A stretch of 64,000 nucleotides of DNA from Paraburkholderia franconis. GTDB lineage: Bacteria; Pseudomonadota; Gammaproteobacteria; Burkholderiales; Burkholderiaceae. The stretch covers positions 124,001 through 188,000 of the forward strand of contig NZ_WHNP01000013.1 of the NCBI RefSeq assembly GCF_009362735.1, read 5' to 3'. A program made the translations under genes and the position numbers. A model generated the notes under the pieces. The model saw nothing but the letters and a program-made list of their open reading frames with translations, was not told where the DNA came from and searched no databases. Within the stretch, counting starts at the first letter, position 1; each line of letters begins with the position of its first letter. Positions 18,307 through 26,887 of this stretch are shown here, one piece after another.

Positions 18307-19305
18307 ATGCCTCATATGATCTGGAAAGGCGCGATCAGCTTCGGCCTCGTGCATGTGCCCGTGCAACTTTATCCCGCCACGAGGTCCGAGAAGGTCGGCT
18401 TCAATCTGCTCGACAAGCGCACGATCGATCCCATCGGCTATCGGCAGATCAACAAGCGCACGGGGAAGGAAGTGACGCGCGACAACATCGTGCGCGGCTA
18501 CGAGTACGAGAAGGACAGATACGTCGTCCTGACCGATGAAGAGATTCGCGCGGCGAACCCCGAGTCGACGCAAACGGTCGACATACTCGCGTTCGTCGAG
18601 GCACCTGACATCTCGTTCCTCTATCTCGACACGCCGTATTATCTCGCGCCCGACCGCAAGGGCGAAAAGGTCTACGCGCTGCTGCGCGACGCGATGAAGC
18701 AGTCGGGCAAGGTCGGCGTGGCGAGCGTCGTGCTGCACAACAGGCAGCATCTGGCCGCGCTGATTCCCGTCGGGCCCGTGCTCGCGCTCAATACGCTGCG
18801 CTGGTCGAAAGAAGTGCGTTCCCTCGATGAATTCAAATTGCCCGACGAAAGCGCGAAGAAGTCGGGCGTCACGACGCGCGAACTCGATATGGCGAAAAAG
18901 CTGATCGATGACATGAGCGATACGTGGGATCCGTCCAAGTACAAGGACACGTTTCGCGACGACATCCTCGCGCTCGTCGACAAGAAGGTGCGCGCGGGCA
19001 AGATCGAGGAAGTCATGGACATCGAGACGCCGCGCCAATCGCGCCCATCGGCGGATATTCTCGACCTGTCCGATCTGTTGAAGCGCAGCCTTGGACGCGG
19101 CAAGGGCAAACCGGCGGCACGCGCCACGCCCAATACGGAGGACGCCGAACAGGCAGAAGCAGCGGGCAGGGACAAAGAGGCGGAAGAAGCCGAACGGGCG
19201 TCCAGGAAATCGCGCGCGCCCGCGAAGAAATCGGCGCGCCGCGCGACGGGCGCGGCCGCGCGCAAGAGCACGTCGTCCACGGCGCGCAAGCGTCGCGCGG
19301 CGTGA
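18307..19305 (+). CDS. ku: Ku protein, non-homologous end joining
   Basis: Bacterial Ku forms a homodimeric ring on double-strand DNA ends and recruits LigD. The 332-residue product starts with the family hallmark MIWKGAISFGLV and contains the conserved beta-barrel/arch core to about residue 250. A Lys/Arg/Ala-rich tail of about 70 residues (KKSARR, KSTSSTARKRR) follows, typical of Ku variants whose C-terminus binds DNA. The ATG at 18307 has GGGGAG nearby. A Met three codons later is an alternative. ligD follows 54 bp downstream, so the pair forms a complete two-component repair operon. Confidence 0.95.
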   Translation: MPHMIWKGAISFGLVHVPVQLYPATRSEKVGFNLLDKRTIDPIGYRQINKRTGKEVTRDNIVRGYEYEKDRYVVLTDEEIRAANPESTQTVDILAFVEAPDISFLYLDTPYYLAPDRKGEKVYALLRDAMKQSGKVGVASVVLHNRQHLAALIPVGPVLALNTLRWSKEVRSLDEFKLPDESAKKSGVTTRELDMAKKLIDDMSDTWDPSKYKDTFRDDILALVDKKVRAGKIEEVMDIETPRQSRPSADILDLSDLLKRSLGRGKGKPAARATPNTEDAEQAEAAGRDKEAEEAERASRKSRAPAKKSARRATGAAARKSTSSTARKRRAA

Positions 19306-19359
19306 TACCGCAGTGCGAGGCGAACGCAACGTAAGCAACGTATAGCGCAAACAGTCACC

Positions 19360-22335
19360 ATGACGGACAAGCTCGAGACCTATCATCGCAAGCGCCGTTT
19401 CGACAGGACACCTGAACCGTCGGGGATCACCGCGCGCGCGCCGAGCGCAAAGAGCGCGCCGAGCACGAAGAGCACGAAGAGCACGAAGAGCACGAAGAGC
19501 ACGCCGAAGACGCCGGCAACAGCGGCCTCGAAGCACGCGCTGTCGTTCGTGATCCAGGAGCATGACGCGCGTCGTCTGCATTACGACTTCCGTCTCGAAC
19601 TCGAAGGCACGCTGAAGTCGTGGGCCGTGCCGAAAGGGCCGAGTCTCGATCCGTCGGTGAAGCGGCTTGCCGTGCACGTCGAGGATCATCCTCTCGAATA
19701 CGGATCGTTCGAAGGCGACATTCCCGAGGGCAACTACGGCGCGGGCTCGGTGATCGTCTGGGACCGCGGCACATGGGAGCCCATCGGCGGTGAAACGGGC
19801 GCGCGCGAAGCGTATGCGGCGGGCAAGCTCAAGTTCCATCTGGACGGCGACAAGCTGCACGGCGGCTGGACGCTCGTGCGCAGCCATATGCAAGGCAGCG
19901 GCGGCAAGGAGCAGTGGCTGCTCATCAAGGAGCGCGACGACGAAGCGCGCAGCGAGGCCGAATTCGACGTGCTCGAAGCGATGCAGGGCAGCGTGATATC
20001 CGACGCGCCGGGCGCGCGCGGCGGTGCGGATAGTAGCGACAAGTCCGCTGCCGGCAAGTGGAAGACCAAGGCGCAACGCGCAAACGTATCGGCCGGGCCG
20101 GCGAAGGCAGCCACGTCGCGCAGAGCCAAAGGCTCGCCCGACGGGCATCCCGACATCGTCGCGACGCGCAGTGCGGAGTCGTTGCGCGAACTGGCCGTTC
20201 ATCCGTCGATCGAAGGCGCTGTCGAGGCGAAGATGCCCGCGACGCTCAAGCCGCAGCTCGCGACGCTCGTCGATACCGCGCCCGCCGGTGACGACTGGCT
20301 CTACGAGATCAAGTTCGACGGCTATCGGGCGCTCGCCCGCATCGATCACCACGCGAAAGAGCCCGTGAAAGTCTTCACGCGCGCGGGCAACGACTGGACC
20401 GCGAAGTTTCGCAAGCAGGCGCAGGCGCTCGCGCGGATCGGGCTCGACCGCGCATGGCTCGACGGCGAGGCTGTGGTGCTCGACAGCAACGGCGTGCCGA
20501 GCTTCCAGCTATTGCAAAACGCCTTCGACGCAAACCGGCCGCAGGACATCACGCTCTACCTGTTCGATCTGCCGTATCTGAACGGCTACGATTTGCGCGG
20601 CGTGCCGCTCGTGCAACGGCGCGCGATTCTGCACGCGCTGATGGAAACCGTCGACGACGACACGCTGCGTTTCTCCGACGACTTCGGCTACGACGCCGAT
20701 GAACTGCTGAAGAGCGCATGCGCGATGCACCTCGAAGGGATCATCGGCAAGCGGCGCGCCAGTCACTACACGTCGGGCCGCACGCCGTCGTGGATCAAGC
20801 TCAAGTGCCGGCGGCGCCAGGAGTTCGCGATCGGCGGCTATACGGAGCCGGCGGGCAGCCGCGAAGCGTTCGGCGCGCTGCTGCTCGGCGTGTACGACAC
20901 GAAGGGCAAGTTGCAATACGCGGGGCGCGTCGGCACGGGCTTCGACGCGGCCTTGCTGCGCTCGGTGAAGCAGCAACTCGATGCGCGCGAAACGGCGAAG
21001 ATGCCGTTCGCGAGCGAGCCGCGCGAACGTAGCCGCACACCCGTGCATTGGGTGAAGCCCGAACTCGTCGCCGAATGCAATTTCGCGGAATGGACGAGCG
21101 ACGGCGTCGTGCGGCAGGCGTCGTTCGTCAGCTTGCGCAGTGACAAGCCTGCGAAGCAGATCGTTCACGAAACGCCGCACAATGGAGCCGACGTGGAGCA
21201 GATGAACGAAGAGCCGGACTCGGATAACGCGAAGACGTCAACGGCGAAAACATCGATCTCGAAAGCATCGACATCGAAAGCATCGACATCGAAAGCATCG
21301 ACATCGAAAGCATCGACATCGAAAACATCGACATCGAAAGCATCGACATCGAAAACATCGACATCGAAAGCATCGACGGCCAAGAATCCGGACGCGCAAG
21401 CCGCAAACGCTTCGACGACGAAGCGCTCGGGCGCAACGACGACGGTAGCGGGCGTGCGCATCTCGCACCCCGAGCGCGTAATCGACAAGAGCACCGGCGT
21501 GCGCAAGATCGAACTCGTCGAATACTACGAGTCGGTTGCGTCGTGGATGCTGCCGCATCTGAGGGACCGGCCCGTCGCGCTCGTGCGCGCGCCCGAGGAC
21601 ATCGGTGGCGAGCTGTTCTTTCAGAAGCACAGCCAGAAGCTGGCGATTCCGAATATCACGCAGCATCCGGGGCTGGACCCGGATCACCCGCCGCTGCTGA
21701 CGATCGAGAGCCAGGCGGCGCTCGTCGGCGCGGCGCAGATGGGCACGATCGAGCTGCATACGTGGAACGCGGTCGCCGCGAACATCGAAAAGCCCGACCG
21801 CATGGTGTTCGATCTCGACCCGGACCCGGCGCTCGGCTGGAAGCGGATGATCGAGGCGGCGCAGCTCACGCGCGAGCTGCTCGAAGAACTCGGCCTCGCG
21901 GCGTTCTGCAAGACGAGCGGCGGCAAGGGGCTGCATCTGGTCGTGCCGATCGCGAAGCAGCTGGGCTGGGACGACGTGAAGGCGTTCTCGCAAGCCGTCG
22001 CGCAGCACATGGCGAACGCGTTGCCGAAGCACTTCGCCGCGAAGATGGGCGCGCAGAATCGCAAGGGCAAGATTTTCGTCGACTATCTGCGCAACAACCG
22101 CGGGTCGAGCACTGTGTGCGCGTATTCGTTGCGTGCGCGTCCGGGGCTGGGCGTATCGGTGCCGCTTGCGTGGGACGAAGTGTCCGCTACGACGGCAGGC
22201 GATCAGTGGAATATCGCCAACGTGCATGAACGCCTCGACGCGTTGAAGAGCGATCCGTGGGCCGCCTACGCGAACACGAAGCAGCGCATCACCGCGGAGA
22301 TGCGGCGCAGGCTCGATACAGCGGAGCATGAATGA
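19360..22335 (+). CDS. ligD: LigD, multifunctional NHEJ DNA ligase (PE-LIG-POL)
   Basis: LigD trims, fills and seals broken ends held by Ku. Domain order in the 991-residue protein is an N-terminal 3'-phosphoesterase (about 60-200: HDARRLHYDFRLE, EGNYGAGSVIVWDRG). The ATP-dependent ligase follows (about 290-600: catalytic Lys318 in KFDGYR), then the primase/polymerase (about 700-985: FDLDPDP metal-binding acids, SGGKGLHLVVP). This is the order known for Pseudomonas, not Mycobacterium. Two simple-sequence linkers stand out: four STK triplets at 19462-19497 before PE, and nine pentapeptide units related to KASTS at 21247-21381 between LIG and POL. Confidence 0.95.
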   Translation: MTDKLETYHRKRRFDRTPEPSGITARAPSAKSAPSTKSTKSTKSTKSTPKTPATAASKHALSFVIQEHDARRLHYDFRLELEGTLKSWAVPKGPSLDPSVKRLAVHVEDHPLEYGSFEGDIPEGNYGAGSVIVWDRGTWEPIGGETGAREAYAAGKLKFHLDGDKLHGGWTLVRSHMQGSGGKEQWLLIKERDDEARSEAEFDVLEAMQGSVISDAPGARGGADSSDKSAAGKWKTKAQRANVSAGPAKAATSRRAKGSPDGHPDIVATRSAESLRELAVHPSIEGAVEAKMPATLKPQLATLVDTAPAGDDWLYEIKFDGYRALARIDHHAKEPVKVFTRAGNDWTAKFRKQAQALARIGLDRAWLDGEAVVLDSNGVPSFQLLQNAFDANRPQDITLYLFDLPYLNGYDLRGVPLVQRRAILHALMETVDDDTLRFSDDFGYDADELLKSACAMHLEGIIGKRRASHYTSGRTPSWIKLKCRRRQEFAIGGYTEPAGSREAFGALLLGVYDTKGKLQYAGRVGTGFDAALLRSVKQQLDARETAKMPFASEPRERSRTPVHWVKPELVAECNFAEWTSDGVVRQASFVSLRSDKPAKQIVHETPHNGADVEQMNEEPDSDNAKTSTAKTSISKASTSKASTSKASTSKASTSKTSTSKASTSKTSTSKASTAKNPDAQAANASTTKRSGATTTVAGVRISHPERVIDKSTGVRKIELVEYYESVASWMLPHLRDRPVALVRAPEDIGGELFFQKHSQKLAIPNITQHPGLDPDHPPLLTIESQAALVGAAQMGTIELHTWNAVAANIEKPDRMVFDLDPDPALGWKRMIEAAQLTRELLEELGLAAFCKTSGGKGLHLVVPIAKQLGWDDVKAFSQAVAQHMANALPKHFAAKMGAQNRKGKIFVDYLRNNRGSSTVCAYSLRARPGLGVSVPLAWDEVSATTAGDQWNIANVHERLDALKSDPWAAYANTKQRITAEMRRRLDTAEHE
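19462..19506 (+). repeat. 9-bp tandem repeat encoding Ser-Thr-Lys in ligD N-terminus
   Basis: Four exact copies of AGCACGAAG (19462-19497) plus a degenerate fifth encode (STK)4-STP. They are in frame, so copy-number change would only alter the length of a basic linker ahead of the phosphoesterase domain. Confidence 0.9.
21247..21381 (+). repeat. 15-bp tandem repeat in the ligD inter-domain linker
   Basis: Nine in-frame 15-bp units, consensus AAAGCATCGACATCG, encode Lys-Ala-Ser-Thr-Ser pentapeptides with Ala/Thr exchanges. They join the ligase and polymerase domains. Codon choice (ACA, TCG, AAA) differs from the rest of the gene, as expected for recent expansion by slippage. Confidence 0.95.
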
Positions 22336-22463
22336 GCGCTGCGTATTCGAACGACTTCATCGGAGCGAACGACTTCATCGGAGGCTCGACGACAGCGAGG
22401 CGCGCAATGTGCTCATGCATGTCATGCACGAAGCGGTACCGCACCTGAATCATGGAGAGGATC

Positions 22464-22802
22464 ATGAAGACATCGCAGCAACACGCGACAGGCGACGATC
22501 ATCAACGGCAGACGGAGCGCCCGGAAGGCAACGACAATTCGAACGTGCCGAATCGTTCGTTCGAGGGCAAGGCCGCGCCGTTGCCGCATGAGAACGATCA
22601 GAGCGCCGGATCGCAGGAAGAGCACGAGCCGCGCGGCGTCGGCAAGCAGGCGCATAGCGATCTCGAACACGGTCTCGAAGACACGGACCTGCGCGGCGGC
22701 GGCGACTATCAGGCACGCACGCAGAACGACGCGCACGCGAACAGGAATTCGGCGATGCGAGGCAAGCAGGGCAAGTCCACGAACCAAGGCAAGCGCCGTT
22801 GA
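22464..22802 (+). CDS. Small hydrophilic, probably disordered protein
   Basis: No family recognised. The 112-residue product has almost no hydrophobic residues. It is rich in Gln, Asn, Asp, Glu, Gly, His and Lys and ends in a basic run (KQGKSTNQGKRR), so it is likely intrinsically unfolded. GGAG at 22454-22457 places the start at the ATG 22464 rather than an ATG four codons earlier that lies within the site. It follows ligD by about 130 bp on the same strand and may be co-transcribed. The composition recalls stress-related hydrophilins, but that is a resemblance only. Confidence 0.7.
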   Translation: MKTSQQHATGDDHQRQTERPEGNDNSNVPNRSFEGKAAPLPHENDQSAGSQEEHEPRGVGKQAHSDLEHGLEDTDLRGGGDYQARTQNDAHANRNSAMRGKQGKSTNQGKRR

Positions 22803-22859
22803 TCGAGCGGCACGCGATGCGCGCGCCGTGCCTCACCTGAAAGCGCGTGCCGCATCGTT

Positions 22860-23828
22860 TCACTGAGGATCGGCATCCCAGTACGGCGGATCGCCGAAAT
22901 GCGCGGCGAGAAAATCGATGAACGCGACGGTCTTCGGCGGCACGAACGCGCGCGACGGATACACCGCCCAGATCGCGACTGTCTCGGCCAGCGGATACGT
23001 GTCGAGCACCGTCACCAGTTCGCCGCTGCGCAGATACGGCGCGACGTCCCATGTCGATTTCAGCGCGATGCCGAAGCCCGCCAGCAGCGCATCGCGGATC
23101 ACTTCGCCGTTGTCGGTCGCGAGCCGGCCGCCGACGCGCACGGTCAACGGGCCCGTCGGCGTGACGAACGACCAGTCGCGCTGACCGGAGAGGATCACGC
23201 ATTCGTGCCGCGCAAGATCGGACGGATGACGCGGCGTGCCGCGTTCGGCGAGATACGACGGCGCACAGCAGATCACGCGCCGGTTCACCGCGATGCGCCG
23301 CGCGACCAGCGACGAATCCTTCAGCGCGCCCAGACGGATGCCGACGTCGACGCCGGCATCGACGAGATCGACGAGATCGACGATTGTGTCCGTGAGCCGC
23401 AAGTCGACGCTCACGCCCGGATAGCGGCGCAAGAACTGGGCGATGACGGGCGACACGTGCTGCCGGCCGAATGACGATGGCATCGACACGCGCAACCGTC
23501 CTTGCGGCTCGGCCTGCCCGCGGCCCACCGACGCGCGCGCGGCCGACGCCGCGTCGAGCAGCGCTTCGGCGCGCGCCATGAAGACTTCGCCGTCCTGCGT
23601 GAGGCTGACGCGTCGTGTTGTCCGGTGCAGCAGGCGCGCGCCCAGCAGCCGCTCGAGACTGGCGATGCGCGCGCTCGCGACGGCGGGCGACAGTCCGAAC
23701 TCCCGTCCCGCCGCCGACACGTTCGCGAGCAGCGCGGCGCGCACGAAGAGCGCGACGTCGAGCAGATCGAGCCGGTCGCACTCGTCGGCGGAAGACGAAA
23801 CAGGGAACGCGGCAGCATCGGGCTTCAT
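22860..23828 (-). CDS. LysR-family transcriptional regulator
   Basis: A 322-residue LysR regulator. The winged helix-turn-helix occupies about residues 20-80 (FGLSPAVASARIASLERLLGARLLHRTTRRVSLT). The periplasmic-binding-protein-like effector domain follows from about residue 105. It is closest in style to the small LysR group of the DsdC/AaeR-like type that controls a divergently transcribed oxidoreductase. It is divergent from the zinc-type alcohol dehydrogenase-like gene with 152 bp between starts, so that gene is the likely target. The effector is unknown. The C-terminal end carries a short Asp/Pro/Trp extension. Confidence 0.9.
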   Translation of the reverse strand: MKPDAAAFPVSSSADECDRLDLLDVALFVRAALLANVSAAGREFGLSPAVASARIASLERLLGARLLHRTTRRVSLTQDGEVFMARAEALLDAASAARASVGRGQAEPQGRLRVSMPSSFGRQHVSPVIAQFLRRYPGVSVDLRLTDTIVDLVDLVDAGVDVGIRLGALKDSSLVARRIAVNRRVICCAPSYLAERGTPRHPSDLARHECVILSGQRDWSFVTPTGPLTVRVGGRLATDNGEVIRDALLAGFGIALKSTWDVAPYLRSGELVTVLDTYPLAETVAIWAVYPSRAFVPPKTVAFIDFLAAHFGDPPYWDADPQ

Positions 23829-23980
23829 CGATTATTCGGAAAATCCAGAAAATGTTTCAGTCATTACGCCGGTTTTCAGAGGGTAAAGAATTTTCTACGA
23901 TTCAGTCAATGCAAACGGCGCTACGCCTGTCGCCGAAGCACGAATCCCGTCAAAGACTTCACACGAATCAAGGAGCCGTC

Positions 23981-24997
23981 ATGAAAGCCGTAGGCCTCAC
24001 CCGTTACTTGCCCATCGACAATCCCGAGTCGCTGGTGGATATCGAAATCGACAAGCCGCAGCCGACGGGGCACGACATCCTCGTGAAGGTCGAGGCGATT
24101 TCTGTGAACCCGGTCGACTACAAGGTCCGCGCGCCGAAGGACACGGTCGAGAAGACGCCGCGCGTGCTCGGCTGGGACGCGGCGGGCATCGTCGAGGCCG
24201 TCGGCCCGGACGTGACGCTGTTCAAGGCGGGCGATGCCGTGTTCTACGCGGGCAGCATCACGCGGCCAGGCGCGAACAGCGAGTTCCATCTCGTCGACGA
24301 GCGCATCGTCGGCCGCAAGCCGGCGTCGCTCGATTTCACGCAGGCGGCCGCGCTGCCGCTCACGGCGATCACCGCGTGGGAAGCGCTGTTCGATCGCCTC
24401 GGCGTGTCGCCGCAGGGCGCGGACGCGGGCAAGTCGGTGCTGATCATCGGGGGCGCGGGCGGCGTCGGCTCGATCGGCATTCAGCTCGCGAAGCAGCTGG
24501 CCAGGCTCACCGTGATCGCGACGGCGTCGCGCCCCGAGTCGGCGAAATGGGCGAGGGGGCTCGGCGCGGATCATATCGTCGACCACTTCGGCGACATGCC
24601 CGCGCAGCTGAAGGAGCTCGGCTTCGCGCAGGTCGATTACGTGCTGATGTTCAACGACACCGACCGCCACTTTCCGGCCGCCGCTGCCGTCATCAAGCCG
24701 CAGGGCGGCATCGCGACAATCGTCGAGAACGCGAAGCCCGTGCCCATCGAGCTGCTGAAGGCGAAGAGCGCCGCGTTTCACTGGGAGTTCATGTTCACGC
24801 GCTCGATGTTCGGCACGCCGGACATGATCGAGCAGCACAAGCTGCTGACGGAAGTCGCGCGCCTGATCGACGCGGGCACGCTGCGCACGACGGTCGGCGA
24901 GAGTCTCGGCAGGATCAACGCGGAGAATCTGCGGCGCGCGCACAAGCTGCTCGAGGAAGGGCGTGCGATCGGCAAGCTGGTGCTGAGCGGCTTCTGA
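23981..24997 (+). CDS. Zinc-type alcohol dehydrogenase-like / quinone oxidoreductase family protein
   Basis: A medium-chain dehydrogenase/reductase of 338 residues with N-terminal GroES-like domain and a Rossmann domain. The nucleotide-binding motif is GGAGGVGSIGIQLAKQL (about residues 157-173). The catalytic-zinc and structural-zinc cysteines of true alcohol dehydrogenases are not evident, so it is more likely an NADPH-dependent quinone or enone reductase. AAGGAG sits 7 bp before the ATG at 23981. An upstream in-frame extension runs through the regulator's promoter and is rejected. Control by the divergent LysR gene is likely. Confidence 0.88.
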   Translation: MKAVGLTRYLPIDNPESLVDIEIDKPQPTGHDILVKVEAISVNPVDYKVRAPKDTVEKTPRVLGWDAAGIVEAVGPDVTLFKAGDAVFYAGSITRPGANSEFHLVDERIVGRKPASLDFTQAAALPLTAITAWEALFDRLGVSPQGADAGKSVLIIGGAGGVGSIGIQLAKQLARLTVIATASRPESAKWARGLGADHIVDHFGDMPAQLKELGFAQVDYVLMFNDTDRHFPAAAAVIKPQGGIATIVENAKPVPIELLKAKSAAFHWEFMFTRSMFGTPDMIEQHKLLTEVARLIDAGTLRTTVGESLGRINAENLRRAHKLLEEGRAIGKLVLSGF

Positions 24998-25354
24998 TGC
25001 GGCGCGTTTGACGCTGTTACCACGTTGCCGCTGCAAGTGAAGGGCGCATGAACCGTCATGCGCGCTTCATGCACCCTTCATGCGCCGGACATGCACTGGA
25101 CATGTCTCGCCATTCACCCGTCGTCCCGATGCCGCGTCGAATCCCTGCACACCACAACTGTCAAATAGACGGATCGCAGACAGATCGCGCATGCACAAAC
25201 GTGCGGTTGCGCAAGCGGGGTAATACCCGATTCGAGCGAAGCCCGCGCCCGTCCGCTTGGCGTTAGACTGCTTCTGCATCATGCAAACCTGCCGCGCGCC
25301 TTCGACGCGTCCGCAACGCATGGCCGCGCGGCAGCACAACAACGAGGTGACAGT
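24998..25354. other. Intergenic region without recognised features
   Basis: About 357 bp between the oxidoreductase gene and the exported protein at 25355. Short direct repeats of CATGCGC/TTCATGC occur near 25045-25090. I see no gene, terminator or convincing promoter pair. Confidence 0.5.
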
Positions 25355-25921
25355 ATGGGCATCAGCGTCAAACTTCCCGCCGTTTCTGTTGTGATTTCTC
25401 TCGCATGCGCGGCTTTCGTGCTCGCCGCGACGCCGGCGCCCGCGCGCGCGGCGACGCCGATCACCGTGACGTCGCAGGCGCCCACGGACGGTCCCATCCG
25501 CTATACCGTCAAGGTGACGTCGAAGCAGTTCGGCAACTCGCAGGAAACGCGCACGATCCGCTCCGGGGAATCCGACGACTTCACGTGGAAGACGGTGCCG
25601 CCCGGCGGCCCCGTCGCGGCCGATGGCGATTGCCCCAACATGTCGTCGCTGCCCGTCGATACGAACGGCGCGATGATCCGCCAGACGCAGATCCGCTTTG
25701 CGCCCGTCGTCGCGAAGGACGGCACCGCGACCGTGCAGATGAACTTCCAGGCGCAAACGCCGAAGGGCACGAAGATGGTGACGAACAATGGCAAGTCGCT
25801 CAAGTGTCCGAACTACACGAGCGTGAGCCAGGTGCTGCGCTTCACGATGCCGACCAACGGCAGCACGAAGACGTTGACGCTGAGCGACGGCTCGCAGGTG
25901 TCGGTCACGGCGAAGCGTTAG
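25355..25921 (+). CDS. Exported protein of unknown function
   Basis: No family recognised with certainty. The 188-residue product has a Sec signal peptide (about residues 1-32, with the hydrophobic VVISLACAAFVLAA core and cleavage near ARAA). The mature domain of about 155 residues is beta-rich, containing VTSKQFGNSQETRTIRSGESDDFTWKTVPPGG and two cysteines (in DGDCPNM and LKCPNY) that probably form a disulfide. GAGGTGA lies upstream of the ATG. It appears monocistronic. Periplasmic or secreted location is inferred from the signal. Confidence 0.8.
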   Translation: MGISVKLPAVSVVISLACAAFVLAATPAPARAATPITVTSQAPTDGPIRYTVKVTSKQFGNSQETRTIRSGESDDFTWKTVPPGGPVAADGDCPNMSSLPVDTNGAMIRQTQIRFAPVVAKDGTATVQMNFQAQTPKGTKMVTNNGKSLKCPNYTSVSQVLRFTMPTNGSTKTLTLSDGSQVSVTAKR

Positions 25922-25965
25922 CGGACCAGCGGCACTAGCGGCACTAGCGGCGCGATCGTTCGCGC

Positions 25966-26012
25966 GCCGCATGCGTTGGATGCGTTGAATGGGTTGAATG
26001 ATTGCATGCGGC
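25966..26012. repeat. Inverted repeat enclosing three 9-bp direct repeats
   Basis: Perfect 9-bp arms GCCGCATGC (25966-25974) and GCATGCGGC (26004-26012) flank an interior built from ATGCGTTGG, ATGCGTTGA and ATGGGTTGA (25971-25997). It lies between two convergent genes and may fold as a transcript-end hairpin. There is no T tract. Confidence 0.6.
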
Positions 26013-26080
26013 GTGCATGTATCGGCGATGATCGCTCGCGACGGGCCGCGCGTGACTACGCGCATTAGCCCGCCTGACGT

Positions 26081-26887
26081 CTAGCTTCGCCCCGAAGCGC
26101 GCTCGACGAGCCGCGATGCGAGAAACCGGTGCTCCGGCGAAAAGAGCCGCCGATAAGTGAGCAGCACCGCGCCCACCGTGCCGAGCGCCGACGCCGCCGC
26201 AATCAGGAACATGATCACGATCTGATAGCGCACGGCCTGCAACGGCGATTGTCCGGCGAGCACCTGGCCCGTCATCATCCCCGGCAGGCTCACGACGCCG
26301 ACCACGGCCATCTGGTTGAGCGTCGGGATCATGCCCGCGCGCACAGCCTGGCGCGCCGGTCCCTGCGCCGCCTCCCAGCGCGTCGCGCCGAGCGCGAGCG
26401 CCATGTCGACGCGGTCTCTGCGCGCCGTCAGCTCCTCCGTCATGCGTTCGATGCCGAGTGACACGCCCGTCAGCGTGTTGCCGAGAATCATCCCGAGAAT
26501 CGGTATCGCGTATTGCGGCTCGTACCACGGGCGAATGCGGATCACCGCGAATAGACCGATGGCCGCGACGAGCCATGCGCTCGCCCAGATCGACATGATG
26601 CTGTCGGCGCGCTGTCCCGCGTAGGTGCGCGAGCCGCGTCCCGCGCCCGCGAAGCCCGCGATCAGCGTCATCACGATCATCAGCGGCAGCACCACGTACC
26701 AGCGGTCGTATGCGAACACCCATGCGAGCACATAGCCGATCGAGAGCAGTTGCACGACGGTGCGCACGGCGGCCCACGCGAGCTTGCGTTCGAGATCGAG
26801 CTTCAGCGCCACCGACACCGCGCCGTTCACGACGATCAGCAGCGCCGCGAACCCGACATCCCACAGGCTGAGGTTTTGCAGGGTCAT
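26081..26887 (-). CDS. fetB: FetB-type ABC transporter permease (iron export family)
   Basis: A 268-residue integral membrane protein of the UPF0014/FetB family with about seven hydrophobic segments. Characteristic motifs are the cytoplasmic loop GRGSRTYAGQRAD, PILGMILGNTLTGVSLGIERM, and the coupling segment ALALGATRWEAAQGPARQAVRAGMIPTLNQMAVVGVVSLPGMMTGQVLAG. FetAB in E. coli exports iron and aids resistance to oxidative stress. The start overlaps the fetA stop as ATGA, so subunits are made together. The export direction here is inferred from the family. Confidence 0.88.
   Translation of the reverse strand: MTLQNLSLWDVGFAALLIVVNGAVSVALKLDLERKLAWAAVRTVVQLLSIGYVLAWVFAYDRWYVVLPLMIVMTLIAGFAGAGRGSRTYAGQRADSIMSIWASAWLVAAIGLFAVIRIRPWYEPQYAIPILGMILGNTLTGVSLGIERMTEELTARRDRVDMALALGATRWEAAQGPARQAVRAGMIPTLNQMAVVGVVSLPGMMTGQVLAGQSPLQAVRYQIVIMFLIAAASALGTVGAVLLTYRRLFSPEHRFLASRLVERASGRS

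Noticed and set aside
18151..20352. Minus-strand frame of 733 codons opposite ku and ligD
   Set aside because: Composition is that of a GC-rich antisense frame. Both ku and ligD are unmistakable on the other strand.
21247..21381. Tandem repeats considered as a CRISPR array
   Set aside because: Units are contiguous without spacers, are in frame within ligD, and there are no cas genes. The same holds for 33266-33325.
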